From an uncultured Lachnospiraceae bacterium (GTDB lineage Bacteria > Bacillota > Clostridia > Lachnospirales > Lachnospiraceae): DNA of 64,000 nt. Shown here piece after piece: positions 1 to 7,167 of this stretch. A program made the position numbers and the translations under genes. The notes beneath the pieces were generated by a model. That model saw only the letters and a list, made by a program, of their open reading frames with translations, ran no database searches and was not told the origin of the DNA. Within the stretch, counting starts at the first letter, position 1. Each line of letters begins with the position of its first letter. Location of the stretch: positions 62,001-126,000 of the forward strand of contig CAJULP010000065.1 of assembly GCA_910587295.1 (NCBI GenBank), read 5' to 3'.

Positions 1-899
1 TGGGCTGCCCCCTCAACGATCAGCTTCCGTTTGGGAGAAGCACAGTTCTCATAAATCTCATGGCACATGCTTACCGGCACAAATGTGTCCGAAGACCCAT
101 GGATAAACAAAATAGGAACCTTGGCCTTTTGTACCTCATATTTAGCATTGCATTCATCCATCCCATACCCGGCAAGACGTTTGTTGATCAGATCCGCCCC
201 CTGGATTGCCGGGAATGCAGGTAAATGGTACATATGGTTCAGTACATGGGTAAACACTTCTTTCGGCGAAGTAAACCCACAGTCGGATACGATCCCCTTC
301 ACCTGACAGGGCAGATCAAGGCCGCTTGCCATCAGCACCGTAGCCCCGCCCATAGAAGTTCCGTGAAGCATGATCGCCACATCATTGCCACATTTTCCAA
401 TAAGCCAATTGACCCAGCTAAGGGCATCTTTCCGGTCTAAACACCCGAAACCAATATATTCTCCTTCGCTTTCACCATGGGCCCTGGCATCCGGCATAAG
501 CATCGCATAGCCCTTCTTCAGAAAATAGTCCGCAATCGCTATATGATTACTAAGCCCTTCCCCGGTATATCCGTGAAAGCAGATCACTGCCTTTTTTACA
601 CCGGAAACATCCGCCGGCCGGCCGGCCTCATCTTCCATCCCCGGAAAATAAGTGGCATGGAGCTTTAAGCCGTCAAAAGACGTAATATACACATCCTCAT
701 GAGGCTGCCCCAGCACAAAACCTTTTCTTTCTTCCATAAGCGGGAAATATTTCTCCCAGTCTGTTCCTGACATTTTCGTGGTGCGTTCTGTTTTTGCGTT
801 TCCGCGCTTCATGGTCCGGTTATAGAAATATACCGTCTCTCCTACACCTGCCGCAGCAAGGATTCCTGCCGCAGCCACTATATTTTTTAATACTCCCAT
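1..899 (-). CDS. Alpha/beta hydrolase (partial, C-terminus beyond left edge)
   Basis: Serine hydrolase of the alpha/beta-hydrolase superfamily; substrate unknown. The frame is open from the ATG at 897-899 to the window edge, so the C-terminus is missing. An N-terminal hydrophobic stretch of about 20 residues (starting MGVLKNIVAAAGILAAAG) suggests a membrane anchor or signal. CFHGYTGEG fits an oxyanion-hole region, LHGTSMGG is the nucleophile elbow with Ser, and FIHGSSDTFVP carries the expected acidic residue; the catalytic His lies outside the window. The start overlaps the stop of the upstream SCP2 gene as TAATG, so the two are probably translationally coupled and share the TetR-type operators upstream. 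Family is clear; lipase, esterase or peptidase activity cannot be told. Confidence 0.85.
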   Translation of the reverse strand, partial: MGVLKNIVAAAGILAAAGVGETVYFYNRTMKRGNAKTERTTKMSGTDWEKYFPLMEERKGFVLGQPHEDVYITSFDGLKLHATYFPGMEDEAGRPADVSGVKKAVICFHGYTGEGLSNHIAIADYFLKKGYAMLMPDARAHGESEGEYIGFGCLDRKDALSWVNWLIGKCGNDVAIMLHGTSMGGATVLMASGLDLPCQVKGIVSDCGFTSPKEVFTHVLNHMYHLPAFPAIQGADLINKRLAGYGMDECNAKYEVQKAKVPILFIHGSSDTFVPVSMCHEIYENCASPKRKLIVEGAA

Positions 900-1348
900 T
901 ACTCACTCATCTTCTTTCCTTTTGGGGATACTTCCTTAGATGCCTTCTTTGCCGCCGTTTTCACCACGGTGTTTACAACCTTATCAACTGCCTTTTTGCC
1001 TATACTTTTTTCATCGCCCTTTTTTAAATCAATAATTTCCTTTAACCGCAGCGCCTTTTCAATGCTTCCTTCCACCCGGAGCTTTTGAGCCGTAAATGCT
1101 GCTACCGGATCCATTTTCCCATCCGCAATGGCAAACAGCACATCCGGGGCACAAATAAAGATAGCGTCTCTGTCATAGTATTCATAAGGCTCCACATAAA
1201 GTGTTCCATCTTTTACTTCTACGTAAAACGCTCCTCCGGCTTGTTCATCTTCAATGTTAAACTGAAAAGCAAGGTGTTCCTTAATGTCACTTACATCTGC
1301 CCCCATAAACTTTCCTTTAAATTCATAAAATAAATCTGCGTAAGTCAT
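899..1348 (-). CDS. SCP2 sterol-binding domain protein
   Basis: 149-residue protein matching the SCP2 lipid-carrier fold: an N-terminal alpha-beta region (FAFQFNIEDE-like stretch, then FYVEVKDGTLYVEP), and the typical SCP2 end in which IADGKMDPVAAFTAQKLRVEGSIEKA forms the helix and strand lining a hydrophobic pocket. The last 35 residues are Lys/Ala-rich and probably disordered. SCP2 proteins bind acyl or sterol-like lipids; in bacteria the ligand is usually unknown. It is the first gene of a two-gene unit with the alpha/beta hydrolase (TAATG overlap). The ribosome-binding site AAGGAGGA lies just upstream. Expression is probably controlled by the divergent TetR gene through two dyads in the intergenic region. 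Confidence 0.8.
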   Translation of the reverse strand: MTYADLFYEFKGKFMGADVSDIKEHLAFQFNIEDEQAGGAFYVEVKDGTLYVEPYEYYDRDAIFICAPDVLFAIADGKMDPVAAFTAQKLRVEGSIEKALRLKEIIDLKKGDEKSIGKKAVDKVVNTVVKTAAKKASKEVSPKGKKMSE

Positions 1349-1397
1349 CCTTATCCTCCTTGTTCCATACTGGAATCTTTACTTGGCTTTCTGTTTC

Positions 1398-1408
1398 GAC
1401 CAATGGTC
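1398..1408. promoter_or_regulatory. Operator dyad 1 (GACCAATGGTC)
   Basis: Perfect 11-bp dyad GACCA-A-TGGTC. The same half-sites recur at 1442-1452, with centres 44 bp apart. This copy lies just downstream of the start expected from the leftward promoter. It is the best candidate binding site for the neighbouring TetR-family protein; that link is inference from position. Confidence 0.65.
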
Positions 1409-1426
1409 GATTGTTTCTTATGAAAC

Positions 1427-1454
1427 AGTATCACACTTATCGACCATTGGTCAA
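1427..1454 (-). promoter_or_regulatory. Sigma-A-type promoter of the SCP2-hydrolase operon
   Basis: On the minus strand TTGACC (1449-1454), a 16-nt spacer, then GATACT (1427-1432). The -35 is embedded in operator dyad 2. Confidence 0.5.
1442..1452. promoter_or_regulatory. Operator dyad 2 (GACCATTGGTC)
   Basis: Second perfect copy of the GACCA-W-TGGTC dyad, overlapping the -35 of the leftward SCP2/hydrolase promoter. Binding here would block polymerase directly. Confidence 0.65.
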
Positions 1455-1512
1455 CTGCGTTTTTGCCCAATTTAATAAGAGAAACCACTGACATTTATAA
1501 CACAATTCACAA

Positions 1513-1541
1513 TTGTGCGAAATCTAGGTTTGTGCTATCAT
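1513..1541 (+). promoter_or_regulatory. Promoter of the TetR-family gene
   Basis: TTGTGC, 17-nt spacer, TATCAT. A short perfect palindrome CACAATTGTG at 1508-1517 overlaps the -35. The predicted transcript starts near 1549, which excludes the upstream in-frame ATG at 1463 and supports the start at 1595. Confidence 0.45.
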
Positions 1542-1594
1542 CAGTTATTAAGAACCGGAAAACTAGCACATTCATACTTACAGGGAGGTTCTCT

Positions 1595-2218
1595 ATGTCA
1601 GGCGGGAACAACAAATACAACAACATTTTAGACGCTCTCCATCAGCTTTTGAAGGACAATACCATACAAAACATTTCGGTCAGTGATATTGCCAAAAAAG
1701 CCGGAATGGGAAAAGGAAGCATCTATTACTATTTCCCCTCAAAAGAGGCAATCTTAGATGCATTAATCATACGTAACTATGAGGATCCGATCAAAACGGC
1801 AAAAAATCTTGCCAGCCAGACGGAAATCTCACCCTTTACCCGCATGGCCATGATCCTGCAGGTGTGCCGCAGCTCTTCGGCTGCCTTTTTAAGCCAAAGC
1901 AGCACCGTTTCCGGCATCGGAAGCAATGCGCAGGAATCCGCATTCCTGCACCAAAAATATATGAATCATTTGATTTCGGAATTAAAGCCCTGCCTGACAG
2001 AGATCATAAGTCAGGGAATCGCTTCGGGCGATATCCATTTTGAATATCCTGCCGCCCTTGCCGAAATCGTGCTGATCGTGCTTGCTGTCACGTTAAACCA
2101 TACCTTCTTACCCGCCACTGCGGAAGATTCCGAAAATACAATCCGCGGACTGGTCACCCTGCTTGAAAAAGGCACCGGCATCCCCAGGGGAACCTTAAAC
2201 TACCTGACCTGTATTTAG
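1595..2218 (+). CDS. TetR/AcrR-family transcriptional regulator
   Basis: N-terminal helix-turn-helix of the TetR family: an ILDALHQLL helix, then ISVSDIAKKAGMGKGSIYYYFPSKEAILDALI, the canonical recognition helix and GSIYYYF motif. The remaining ~150 residues form the variable ligand-binding and dimerisation domain. The start at 1595 is chosen because it has a GGGAGG ribosome-binding site at 1583-1588 and lies downstream of the predicted promoter; an open frame extends upstream to 1463 without support. It is divergent from the SCP2/hydrolase operon, whose promoter carries two matching dyads, so it is most simply a local repressor of that operon. The inducer is unknown, possibly a lipid or acyl compound given the target genes. 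Confidence 0.9.
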   Translation: MSGGNNKYNNILDALHQLLKDNTIQNISVSDIAKKAGMGKGSIYYYFPSKEAILDALIIRNYEDPIKTAKNLASQTEISPFTRMAMILQVCRSSSAAFLSQSSTVSGIGSNAQESAFLHQKYMNHLISELKPCLTEIISQGIASGDIHFEYPAALAEIVLIVLAVTLNHTFLPATAEDSENTIRGLVTLLEKGTGIPRGTLNYLTCI

Positions 2219-2277
2219 CATTTATTTTTCTCAGTTTCTTCCGGGAAAATTTCACACAAAATATTCGTAAAAAAAGG

Positions 2278-2306
2278 TTGCAAATTACATAATAATTTCT
2301 TATTAT
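2278..2306 (+). promoter_or_regulatory. Sigma-A-type promoter of the chemoreceptor gene
   Basis: TTGCAA, 17-nt spacer, TATTAT, in a very AT-rich 134-bp gap. The ATG at 2353 follows an AAGGGG ribosome-binding site. Confidence 0.5.
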
Positions 2307-2352
2307 TATGATATATGTAATTAATTAAAAACCACAGAAAAAGGGGATTACT

Positions 2353-3717
2353 ATGGGCTTGAAAAATCGCAATGTCATACTAATGAAAGCAATTTCTCAA
2401 TTAAAGGATGCTAACTACTCCTCAGAGCCGGAATTGGCCAATATTTATAAGCGGCTTACACATGGAAGAAAGCAGTTTGCGGAAATTTTTGAAAAGAATA
2501 TTAAGGCAGTCATGCAGATCAGCTCCCTTGACCTGACCATGCAGCATCAGACTGAACGTATCAACGACATTTCCAGGAGTATTGCCCAAGCAACAGAAAC
2601 AATATTTGGATCCACTGACGATATGATGTCATCTTCCAATTCCAGCGGGCAGCACGAGGAGCTTACAAACTCTATTATTGAGGTTTCCACCTCCACCGAA
2701 GAGGTTTACCGCAAAATCGAGGAAGGCCAAAGCGAACTGACCCAAATCAAGGAGCTTTCCGAACAGACCACTGATGTTTCCCGTGAACTTCAGCAGAATA
2801 TGGATGACCTTTACAAGATCATCGACCGCATGAGCGAAATGATCGCCGGGATTGATTCTATCTCCCTGCAGACCAATCTGCTTGCGCTTAACGCTTCCAT
2901 TGAAGCATCACGTGCAGGCGTTGCTGGCCGGGGCTTTGCCGTTGTTGCCGGTGAAATCCGGTCATTGGCGGAAGAAACTCAAAAATTAACAGGCAACATC
3001 AACAGTTTTGTGGAACAGATAAAAGGAGCATCTCAGAAGAGTATCCAAAGTACCACCAGCACAATCAATTCCCTTAACACCATGACAGAAAAAATCAAGA
3101 ATGTGTGGACCTTAAATGACGAAAGCCAGCAATATGTCTCAAGGGTAACGGAATCCATGAGCTCCATTACCGCTGTCAGCGAAGAGATTACAAGCTCCAT
3201 GGCACAGATGGAAGAACAGTTAAAAGACAGCACAGAGTTTATGCGCAGGGTAGGCAAAGATTTAAAGAAGGCTACAGAACCTGTAGTGGGTATTGAAAAA
3301 ACATTAGATGATACCGTTAAGCAAATGGGATCTTTGACAGAGGATGCTTTCTTCCATCTGAAAAACGAAGAATTTGCACAGTATGTCAGCACAGCCATTA
3401 CTGCCCATCAGACATGGCTAAGCAACTTAAAAAAGATGGTTCAGACCAAAGAAGTTATTCCTCTGCAGCTTGATGCCACTAAATGTGGGTTTGGACATTT
3501 TTACTATGCCTTGACTCCTCAAATCCCTGGTATTCTTCCTATCTGGAACGGTCTGGGGGCCAAGCACAAACGGTTCCACCAGTTTGGCGATGAAGTGATC
3601 CAGGCGTTACATAGCGGGAATTACCTGAAAGCAGAACAGTCATACCGGGAAGCAGAAGAATATTCTAAAGGACTTATCTCCGATATGCAGAACATGTTAA
3701 AAATTGCAAAAAGTTAA
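2353..3717 (+). CDS. Soluble methyl-accepting chemotaxis protein with CZB zinc domain
   Basis: Cytoplasmic chemoreceptor of 454 residues. There is no transmembrane segment or periplasmic sensor. Residues ~65-330 form the MCP signalling coiled coil, with the conserved hairpin tip at ~167-210 (IDSISLQTNLLALNASIE and GRGFAVVAGEIRSLAEE) that contacts CheA and CheW. Residues ~340-450 are a chemoreceptor zinc-binding (CZB) domain: His352, Cys378 in KCGFGHFYY, and His405/His409 in KHKRFH supply the expected His-Cys-His-His ligand set. CZB receptors are known to respond to zinc or to oxidants acting on the zinc-thiolate. No other chemotaxis gene lies in the window, so whether it drives motility or another CheA pathway is unknown. 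It ends at a strong bidirectional terminator shared with degV. Confidence 0.92.
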   Translation: MGLKNRNVILMKAISQLKDANYSSEPELANIYKRLTHGRKQFAEIFEKNIKAVMQISSLDLTMQHQTERINDISRSIAQATETIFGSTDDMMSSSNSSGQHEELTNSIIEVSTSTEEVYRKIEEGQSELTQIKELSEQTTDVSRELQQNMDDLYKIIDRMSEMIAGIDSISLQTNLLALNASIEASRAGVAGRGFAVVAGEIRSLAEETQKLTGNINSFVEQIKGASQKSIQSTTSTINSLNTMTEKIKNVWTLNDESQQYVSRVTESMSSITAVSEEITSSMAQMEEQLKDSTEFMRRVGKDLKKATEPVVGIEKTLDDTVKQMGSLTEDAFFHLKNEEFAQYVSTAITAHQTWLSNLKKMVQTKEVIPLQLDATKCGFGHFYYALTPQIPGILPIWNGLGAKHKRFHQFGDEVIQALHSGNYLKAEQSYREAEEYSKGLISDMQNMLKIAKS

Positions 3718-3745
3718 AAAAATGCCGCAATAAGCGGCATTTTTT
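3716..3745. terminator. Bidirectional Rho-independent terminator
   Basis: AATGCCGC (3721-3728), loop AATAA, GCGGCATT (3734-3741), with A-runs on the left and T-runs on the right, so it works in both directions between the convergent chemoreceptor and degV genes. Confidence 0.9.
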
Positions 3746-4616
3746 AACGGTCGTTTCCTTCAAAGAAAAGCGCAATCGTTCCCGGACCGGAATGTGCGCC
3801 AATGGTAGGTCCAATGTGGTTGATCAGAAACTTAGAAATACCAAAGCGTTTCTCAATTTCCCTTTTCACATATTCCGCATCTTCTAGCGCATCTCCATGA
3901 CTGATAAAAACGATGTCATTTTCACCAGTGTATCCTTTTGTCTTTTCCTCCATATAATCAACCAGCGCATTTAAGGATTTCTTGCGCCCTCTTGTTTTGC
4001 TGATCGGGATAAGACGCCCTTCGTCATCCACATGGAGAATCGGCTTGATCCCTGCTATGGTTCCCACAATTGCCGTTGCCTTGCTGACCCTGCCGCCACG
4101 GTAAAGGTGGTTTAAATCGTCAACGGTAAAGACATGGGTAAGGTGTGGAACCAGTTTCTCCAGATAATCCGCTATGTCTTCCATTGAGAAGCCCTGTTCT
4201 TTCTTTTGGACGGCCTTGTGAACAAACAACCCTTCCCCCATGGATGCACACTTGGAATCCACTACCACGATCTGGCATCCCTCTTCCTCTTCCATCAGTT
4301 CCCTTGCCGCCAACATAGCATTGGAGCAGGATCCACTAAGCCCTGATGAAAAAGAAATATAAAGCAGTTTTTTATTTTCCTTTAGAAATTCCGTAAAATA
4401 CTCTTTATACTGTTCCGGGTTCACCTGCGAGGTGGTCGGCATTTTTCCTTCCTGCCTCATAAGCCTGTAAAATTCTTTCCAGTCAAGCTCTTTGTCTTTC
4501 CCATAAGAAACACCATCCATGATATAATTAAAGTAAACAAGTCCTAAATGATGTTCCTTTATATAATCTAGCGGCAGATCTGCTGTGGTATTTGTGATGA
4601 TTTTGAATGATTCCAT
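3744..4616 (-). CDS. DegV-family fatty-acid-binding protein (FakB-like)
   Basis: 290-residue DegV protein. ITNTTADLPLDYI at the N-terminus and ISFSSGLSGSCSNAML in the middle are the family's lipid-headgroup-binding regions, and FINHIGPTIGAHSGPGTIALFF-type sequence closes the C-terminal domain. DegV/FakB proteins bind a fatty acid and, with the FakA kinase, deliver acyl-phosphate for phospholipid synthesis. No fakA is present here, and many Clostridia carry several degV copies, so the assignment to the kinase system is family-level. A ribosome-binding site AAGGAGG precedes the ATG, and the gene has its own promoter overlapping the end of the upstream germination gene. Confidence 0.88.
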   Translation of the reverse strand: MESFKIITNTTADLPLDYIKEHHLGLVYFNYIMDGVSYGKDKELDWKEFYRLMRQEGKMPTTSQVNPEQYKEYFTEFLKENKKLLYISFSSGLSGSCSNAMLAARELMEEEEGCQIVVVDSKCASMGEGLFVHKAVQKKEQGFSMEDIADYLEKLVPHLTHVFTVDDLNHLYRGGRVSKATAIVGTIAGIKPILHVDDEGRLIPISKTRGRKKSLNALVDYMEEKTKGYTGENDIVFISHGDALEDAEYVKREIEKRFGISKFLINHIGPTIGAHSGPGTIALFFEGNDR

Positions 4617-4652
4617 GGTACATACCTCCTTTGTTTTGTAAATACTTGTACC

Positions 4653-4681
4653 ATTTTACCACCCTTTTTATAAAAAAACAA
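4653..4681 (-). promoter_or_regulatory. Promoter of degV
   Basis: Minus-strand TTGTTT (4676-4681), 17-nt spacer, TAAAAT (4653-4658). The -35 abuts the end of the upstream gene, so degV can be transcribed in growing cells independently of the forespore-type promoter upstream. Confidence 0.5.
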
Positions 4682-6100
4682 TCATTCTCTTGCCTCCGGC
4701 AGACGTTTCCTTAAAAGCCGTTTGGAAAGCTGTTTCATATTAAACGGAAGCAATGGATAGATATAGCTCTTTCCTGATACCGTCTTATTGGTCACAATTG
4801 CAATCACCATGATAACGATTGCCCCGATATATCCCCATATACCAAAGATTGCCGTCAGTATCAAGTTTATGATACGCATAAATTTGATGGCATAGCTGAG
4901 CTCATAACTTGCCTGCGTATAATTGGCAATTGCCACAAACGCCATATACAGCATGACCTCACTGTTAAACCATCCGCTGTTCACTGAAAATTCACCAAGC
5001 ACCAAAGCCGCCATCACACTTAAGGGAGTGCTGAGCATATTAGGAGTATTGACCGCCGCAAGGCGAAGCCCGTCAAGAGCCAGCTCTAAGATCAAAAACT
5101 GCCAGATCAGTGGGATGTTGACATCACCCTCAATCGCAATAAACTCAAATCCGCCGGGAATCCATGCAGGATTCTGCATCAATAAAAGAAATGTCGGTGT
5201 AAGCAGGTACGTCAATATACAGATCAAAAACCGGGAAAGCCGCAGGTAAGTTCCTGTAATGGGCGGAAAATAATAGTCATCCGCCTCTTCCACCACGTCA
5301 AAAATAGAAGTGGGAGTAATCATAGCCGAAGGGGAATTGTCAACTAAAATTACAATGTCGCCCTCTAAGATCTGTGCGGCCGCCGTATCCGGCCGTTCCG
5401 TAAACTTAAACTTAGGGAACGGATTATACCATTTCTTCTTATAGAGACACTCCGCAAGACTTTCCTGGTTCATCGTAAGAGCATCAACTTTAATCTGTTC
5501 GATCCGCTCCTTGACCTTATTTAAAAACTCATGGTCTACCCGGCTGTCCATGTAGCATAAAACAATATCTGTCTTAGAGCTTTTTCCGGCCTGCATCATT
5601 TCCATACGAAGCTCCGTGCTCCTTATTCTGCGCCGGATCAACGCCGTGTTAAAAACGATGGTCTCCACAAACCCGTCTTTAGACCCTCTTAATACTTTGT
5701 CCTTTTCCGGTTCCTCAACTCCCCTTGAAGGATAAGTCCTTGAATCGATCAAAAGACACTGGTCATACCCGTCAACCATCAGCACAAATACACCGGACAT
5801 CAGGAAATATATGATCTTTTCCCAGGTATCCTGCAGATCCACCTCTACATAAGGCAGACTGGTCTTAGACATTTCATGGGCATCCTTTGGCATTTCCTCT
5901 TCCTTAATGTCCAAAAAGTACTGCAGCATCTTCTGCATCAGCTCATCCTTGCAAAACCCGTCAATAAAATACATGCAGGCGTCTCTTCCCCCAATTTTAA
6001 TGACGCGGTAAACAATATCAAAATTTGTATCCACGGACAGCTTCCCATTCAGATAGCCCATATTCTCTGACAGTGATGTACCCATTTTATTTGAATCCAT
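4682..6100 (-). CDS. Spore germination protein, GerA-A/SpoVAF family
   Basis: Inner-membrane spore protein homologous to the A subunit of GerA germinant receptors and to SpoVAF. The N-terminal half (~280 residues) is the soluble domain with the diagnostic PSRGVEEPEKDKVLRGSKDG motif; from ~residue 285 there are four to five membrane segments, with the conserved loop NPAWIPGGFEF. No B or C receptor subunit adjoins it, which points to a SpoVAF-like partner-free channel rather than a complete receptor; this is inference. The start at 6100 is preferred because GGAAGGAG lies 7 bases upstream. An in-frame ATG at 6121 has no ribosome-binding site. A sigma-G-type promoter with good consensus match lies at 6143-6172, consistent with forespore expression. 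Confidence 0.88.
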   Translation of the reverse strand: MDSNKMGTSLSENMGYLNGKLSVDTNFDIVYRVIKIGGRDACMYFIDGFCKDELMQKMLQYFLDIKEEEMPKDAHEMSKTSLPYVEVDLQDTWEKIIYFLMSGVFVLMVDGYDQCLLIDSRTYPSRGVEEPEKDKVLRGSKDGFVETIVFNTALIRRRIRSTELRMEMMQAGKSSKTDIVLCYMDSRVDHEFLNKVKERIEQIKVDALTMNQESLAECLYKKKWYNPFPKFKFTERPDTAAAQILEGDIVILVDNSPSAMITPTSIFDVVEEADDYYFPPITGTYLRLSRFLICILTYLLTPTFLLLMQNPAWIPGGFEFIAIEGDVNIPLIWQFLILELALDGLRLAAVNTPNMLSTPLSVMAALVLGEFSVNSGWFNSEVMLYMAFVAIANYTQASYELSYAIKFMRIINLILTAIFGIWGYIGAIVIMVIAIVTNKTVSGKSYIYPLLPFNMKQLSKRLLRKRLPEARE

Positions 6101-6142
6101 AAAAAAGCTCCTTCCACTCATAATGCATTTTACGCATGCATT

Positions 6143-6172
6143 TATTATGCAGCAGAAGAAGCTTTTTTATTC
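6143..6172 (-). promoter_or_regulatory. Sigma-G-type (forespore) promoter
   Basis: Minus strand GAATA (6168-6172), exactly 18 nt, CATAATA (6143-6149). This matches every position of the B. subtilis sigma-G consensus GMATR-N18-CATWHTA. The gene downstream is a spore germination protein, a class normally made in the forespore, so sequence and function agree. Confidence 0.7.
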
Positions 6173-6207
6173 AATTTTATACCTTCCTTGCCATGGAATA
6201 TTCCGCT

Positions 6208-6642
6208 TTACCGCTTGCCCGTACTGCCAAAACCTCCCCGGTCCGCCCCTTCCAAACATTCCACTTCCTCAAAGAAGAGTTCCGGCTGATTTTCCATGAT
6301 ACGAAACTGGCATATCCGGTCATTACAGGAAATATGGGTATCCCTAATGGCGTATGCCGGCATATGCCATTGGTCGTTATCACCGCAGTATGACCCGTCT
6401 ACGATCCCCTGATGATTCGTCTGTATGATTCCAAAATTCTTAAACGTAGAACTCCTTGGCACAATATGCGCCTCATACCCTTTGGGAAGCTTCATGCCCA
6501 CGCCAAGGGGAATCAGCTTAAACTCCCCCTGCTTCATATCAATATCCTCTGCGGCACGCAGGTCGATCCAATCGGATTTGCCGCCTATATAAGACAATTT
6601 ATCAATCCGGTCCGTAAAATATTTAATCTGAATGCTTTCCAT
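6208..6642 (-). CDS. dut: dUTP diphosphatase (dUTPase)
   Basis: Trimeric dUTPase that hydrolyses dUTP to dUMP and pyrophosphate, keeping uracil out of DNA and feeding dTMP synthesis. All five family motifs are visible in 144 residues: DLRA (I), PRSST (II), HQGIVDGSYCGDNDQW (III), RICQF (IV) and the P-loop-like RGGFGSTG (V). The loop of motif III is somewhat longer than in E. coli Dut. It is the third gene of a dNTP operon, 12 bases downstream of nrdG with an AAAAGGGG ribosome-binding site, so dUTP clean-up is co-expressed with anaerobic dNTP synthesis. Confidence 0.93.
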   Translation of the reverse strand: MESIQIKYFTDRIDKLSYIGGKSDWIDLRAAEDIDMKQGEFKLIPLGVGMKLPKGYEAHIVPRSSTFKNFGIIQTNHQGIVDGSYCGDNDQWHMPAYAIRDTHISCNDRICQFRIMENQPELFFEEVECLEGADRGGFGSTGKR

Positions 6643-6654
6643 TGATAACCCCTT

Positions 6655-7164
6655 TTATCTAAAGTCTCCGCAATGCAGGATTGGAACGGAAGGATCCGGC
6701 TGCATTAAAGATTTTTGCACATCGATCACTCTCTGGTTACTGCTTCCTTTCCAAAGAAGCTTGCTGTTTTTCTTTTCTACCTGAAACTCGCCATCCACTA
6801 GCACATCTACATACTGCATGGCTGCATAATGCAAAATGTTTTCCCAGACATCACCTGTGTAAAGCCAGATTGTCTTGTCAGGATATTTTTGTTTGATTTT
6901 TGCCATCAAGCTGCTTACGTCCAAACGATTCGCCGCATGGAGCGGATCTCCGCCAGAAAACGTGATACCAGAAATATACGGCTTATCAAGCTGGTCAAAA
7001 ATCTCTTTTTGAGCACTTTCATCAAAAGGAAGGCCGCCCGCCGGATCCCATGTGACTGGATTATGGCACTCCCTGCAGCAATGGGAACATCCTGCTACCC
7101 ATAAAACTACGCGAAGCCCATCTCCATTCAACATATCGTCCTTCGTAATATTGTGATATCTCAT
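6655..7164 (-). CDS. nrdG: Anaerobic ribonucleotide reductase activating protein (radical SAM)
   Basis: Radical SAM activase that uses S-adenosylmethionine and a 4Fe-4S cluster to install the glycyl radical on NrdD. The CX3CX2C cluster motif is seen in AGCSHCCRECHNP, followed by FSGGDPL, the SAM-binding GGE-like motif. At 169 residues it has the usual compact NrdG length. It starts 3 bases after the nrdD stop, the standard nrdD-nrdG arrangement, and is followed by dut. Confidence 0.94.
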   Translation of the reverse strand: MRYHNITKDDMLNGDGLRVVLWVAGCSHCCRECHNPVTWDPAGGLPFDESAQKEIFDQLDKPYISGITFSGGDPLHAANRLDVSSLMAKIKQKYPDKTIWLYTGDVWENILHYAAMQYVDVLVDGEFQVEKKNSKLLWKGSSNQRVIDVQKSLMQPDPSVPILHCGDFR

Positions 7165-7167
7165 TAC

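Noticed and set aside
6098..6121. ATG at 6121 as start of the germination protein
   Set aside because: No Shine-Dalgarno upstream, whereas GGAAGGAG sits correctly for 6100.
6122..6150. Alternative sigma-G boxes using TGCATA and CATTATG near 6122-6150
   Set aside because: The spacing would be 20 nt to a weaker -10; GAATA-N18-CATAATA is a full match.
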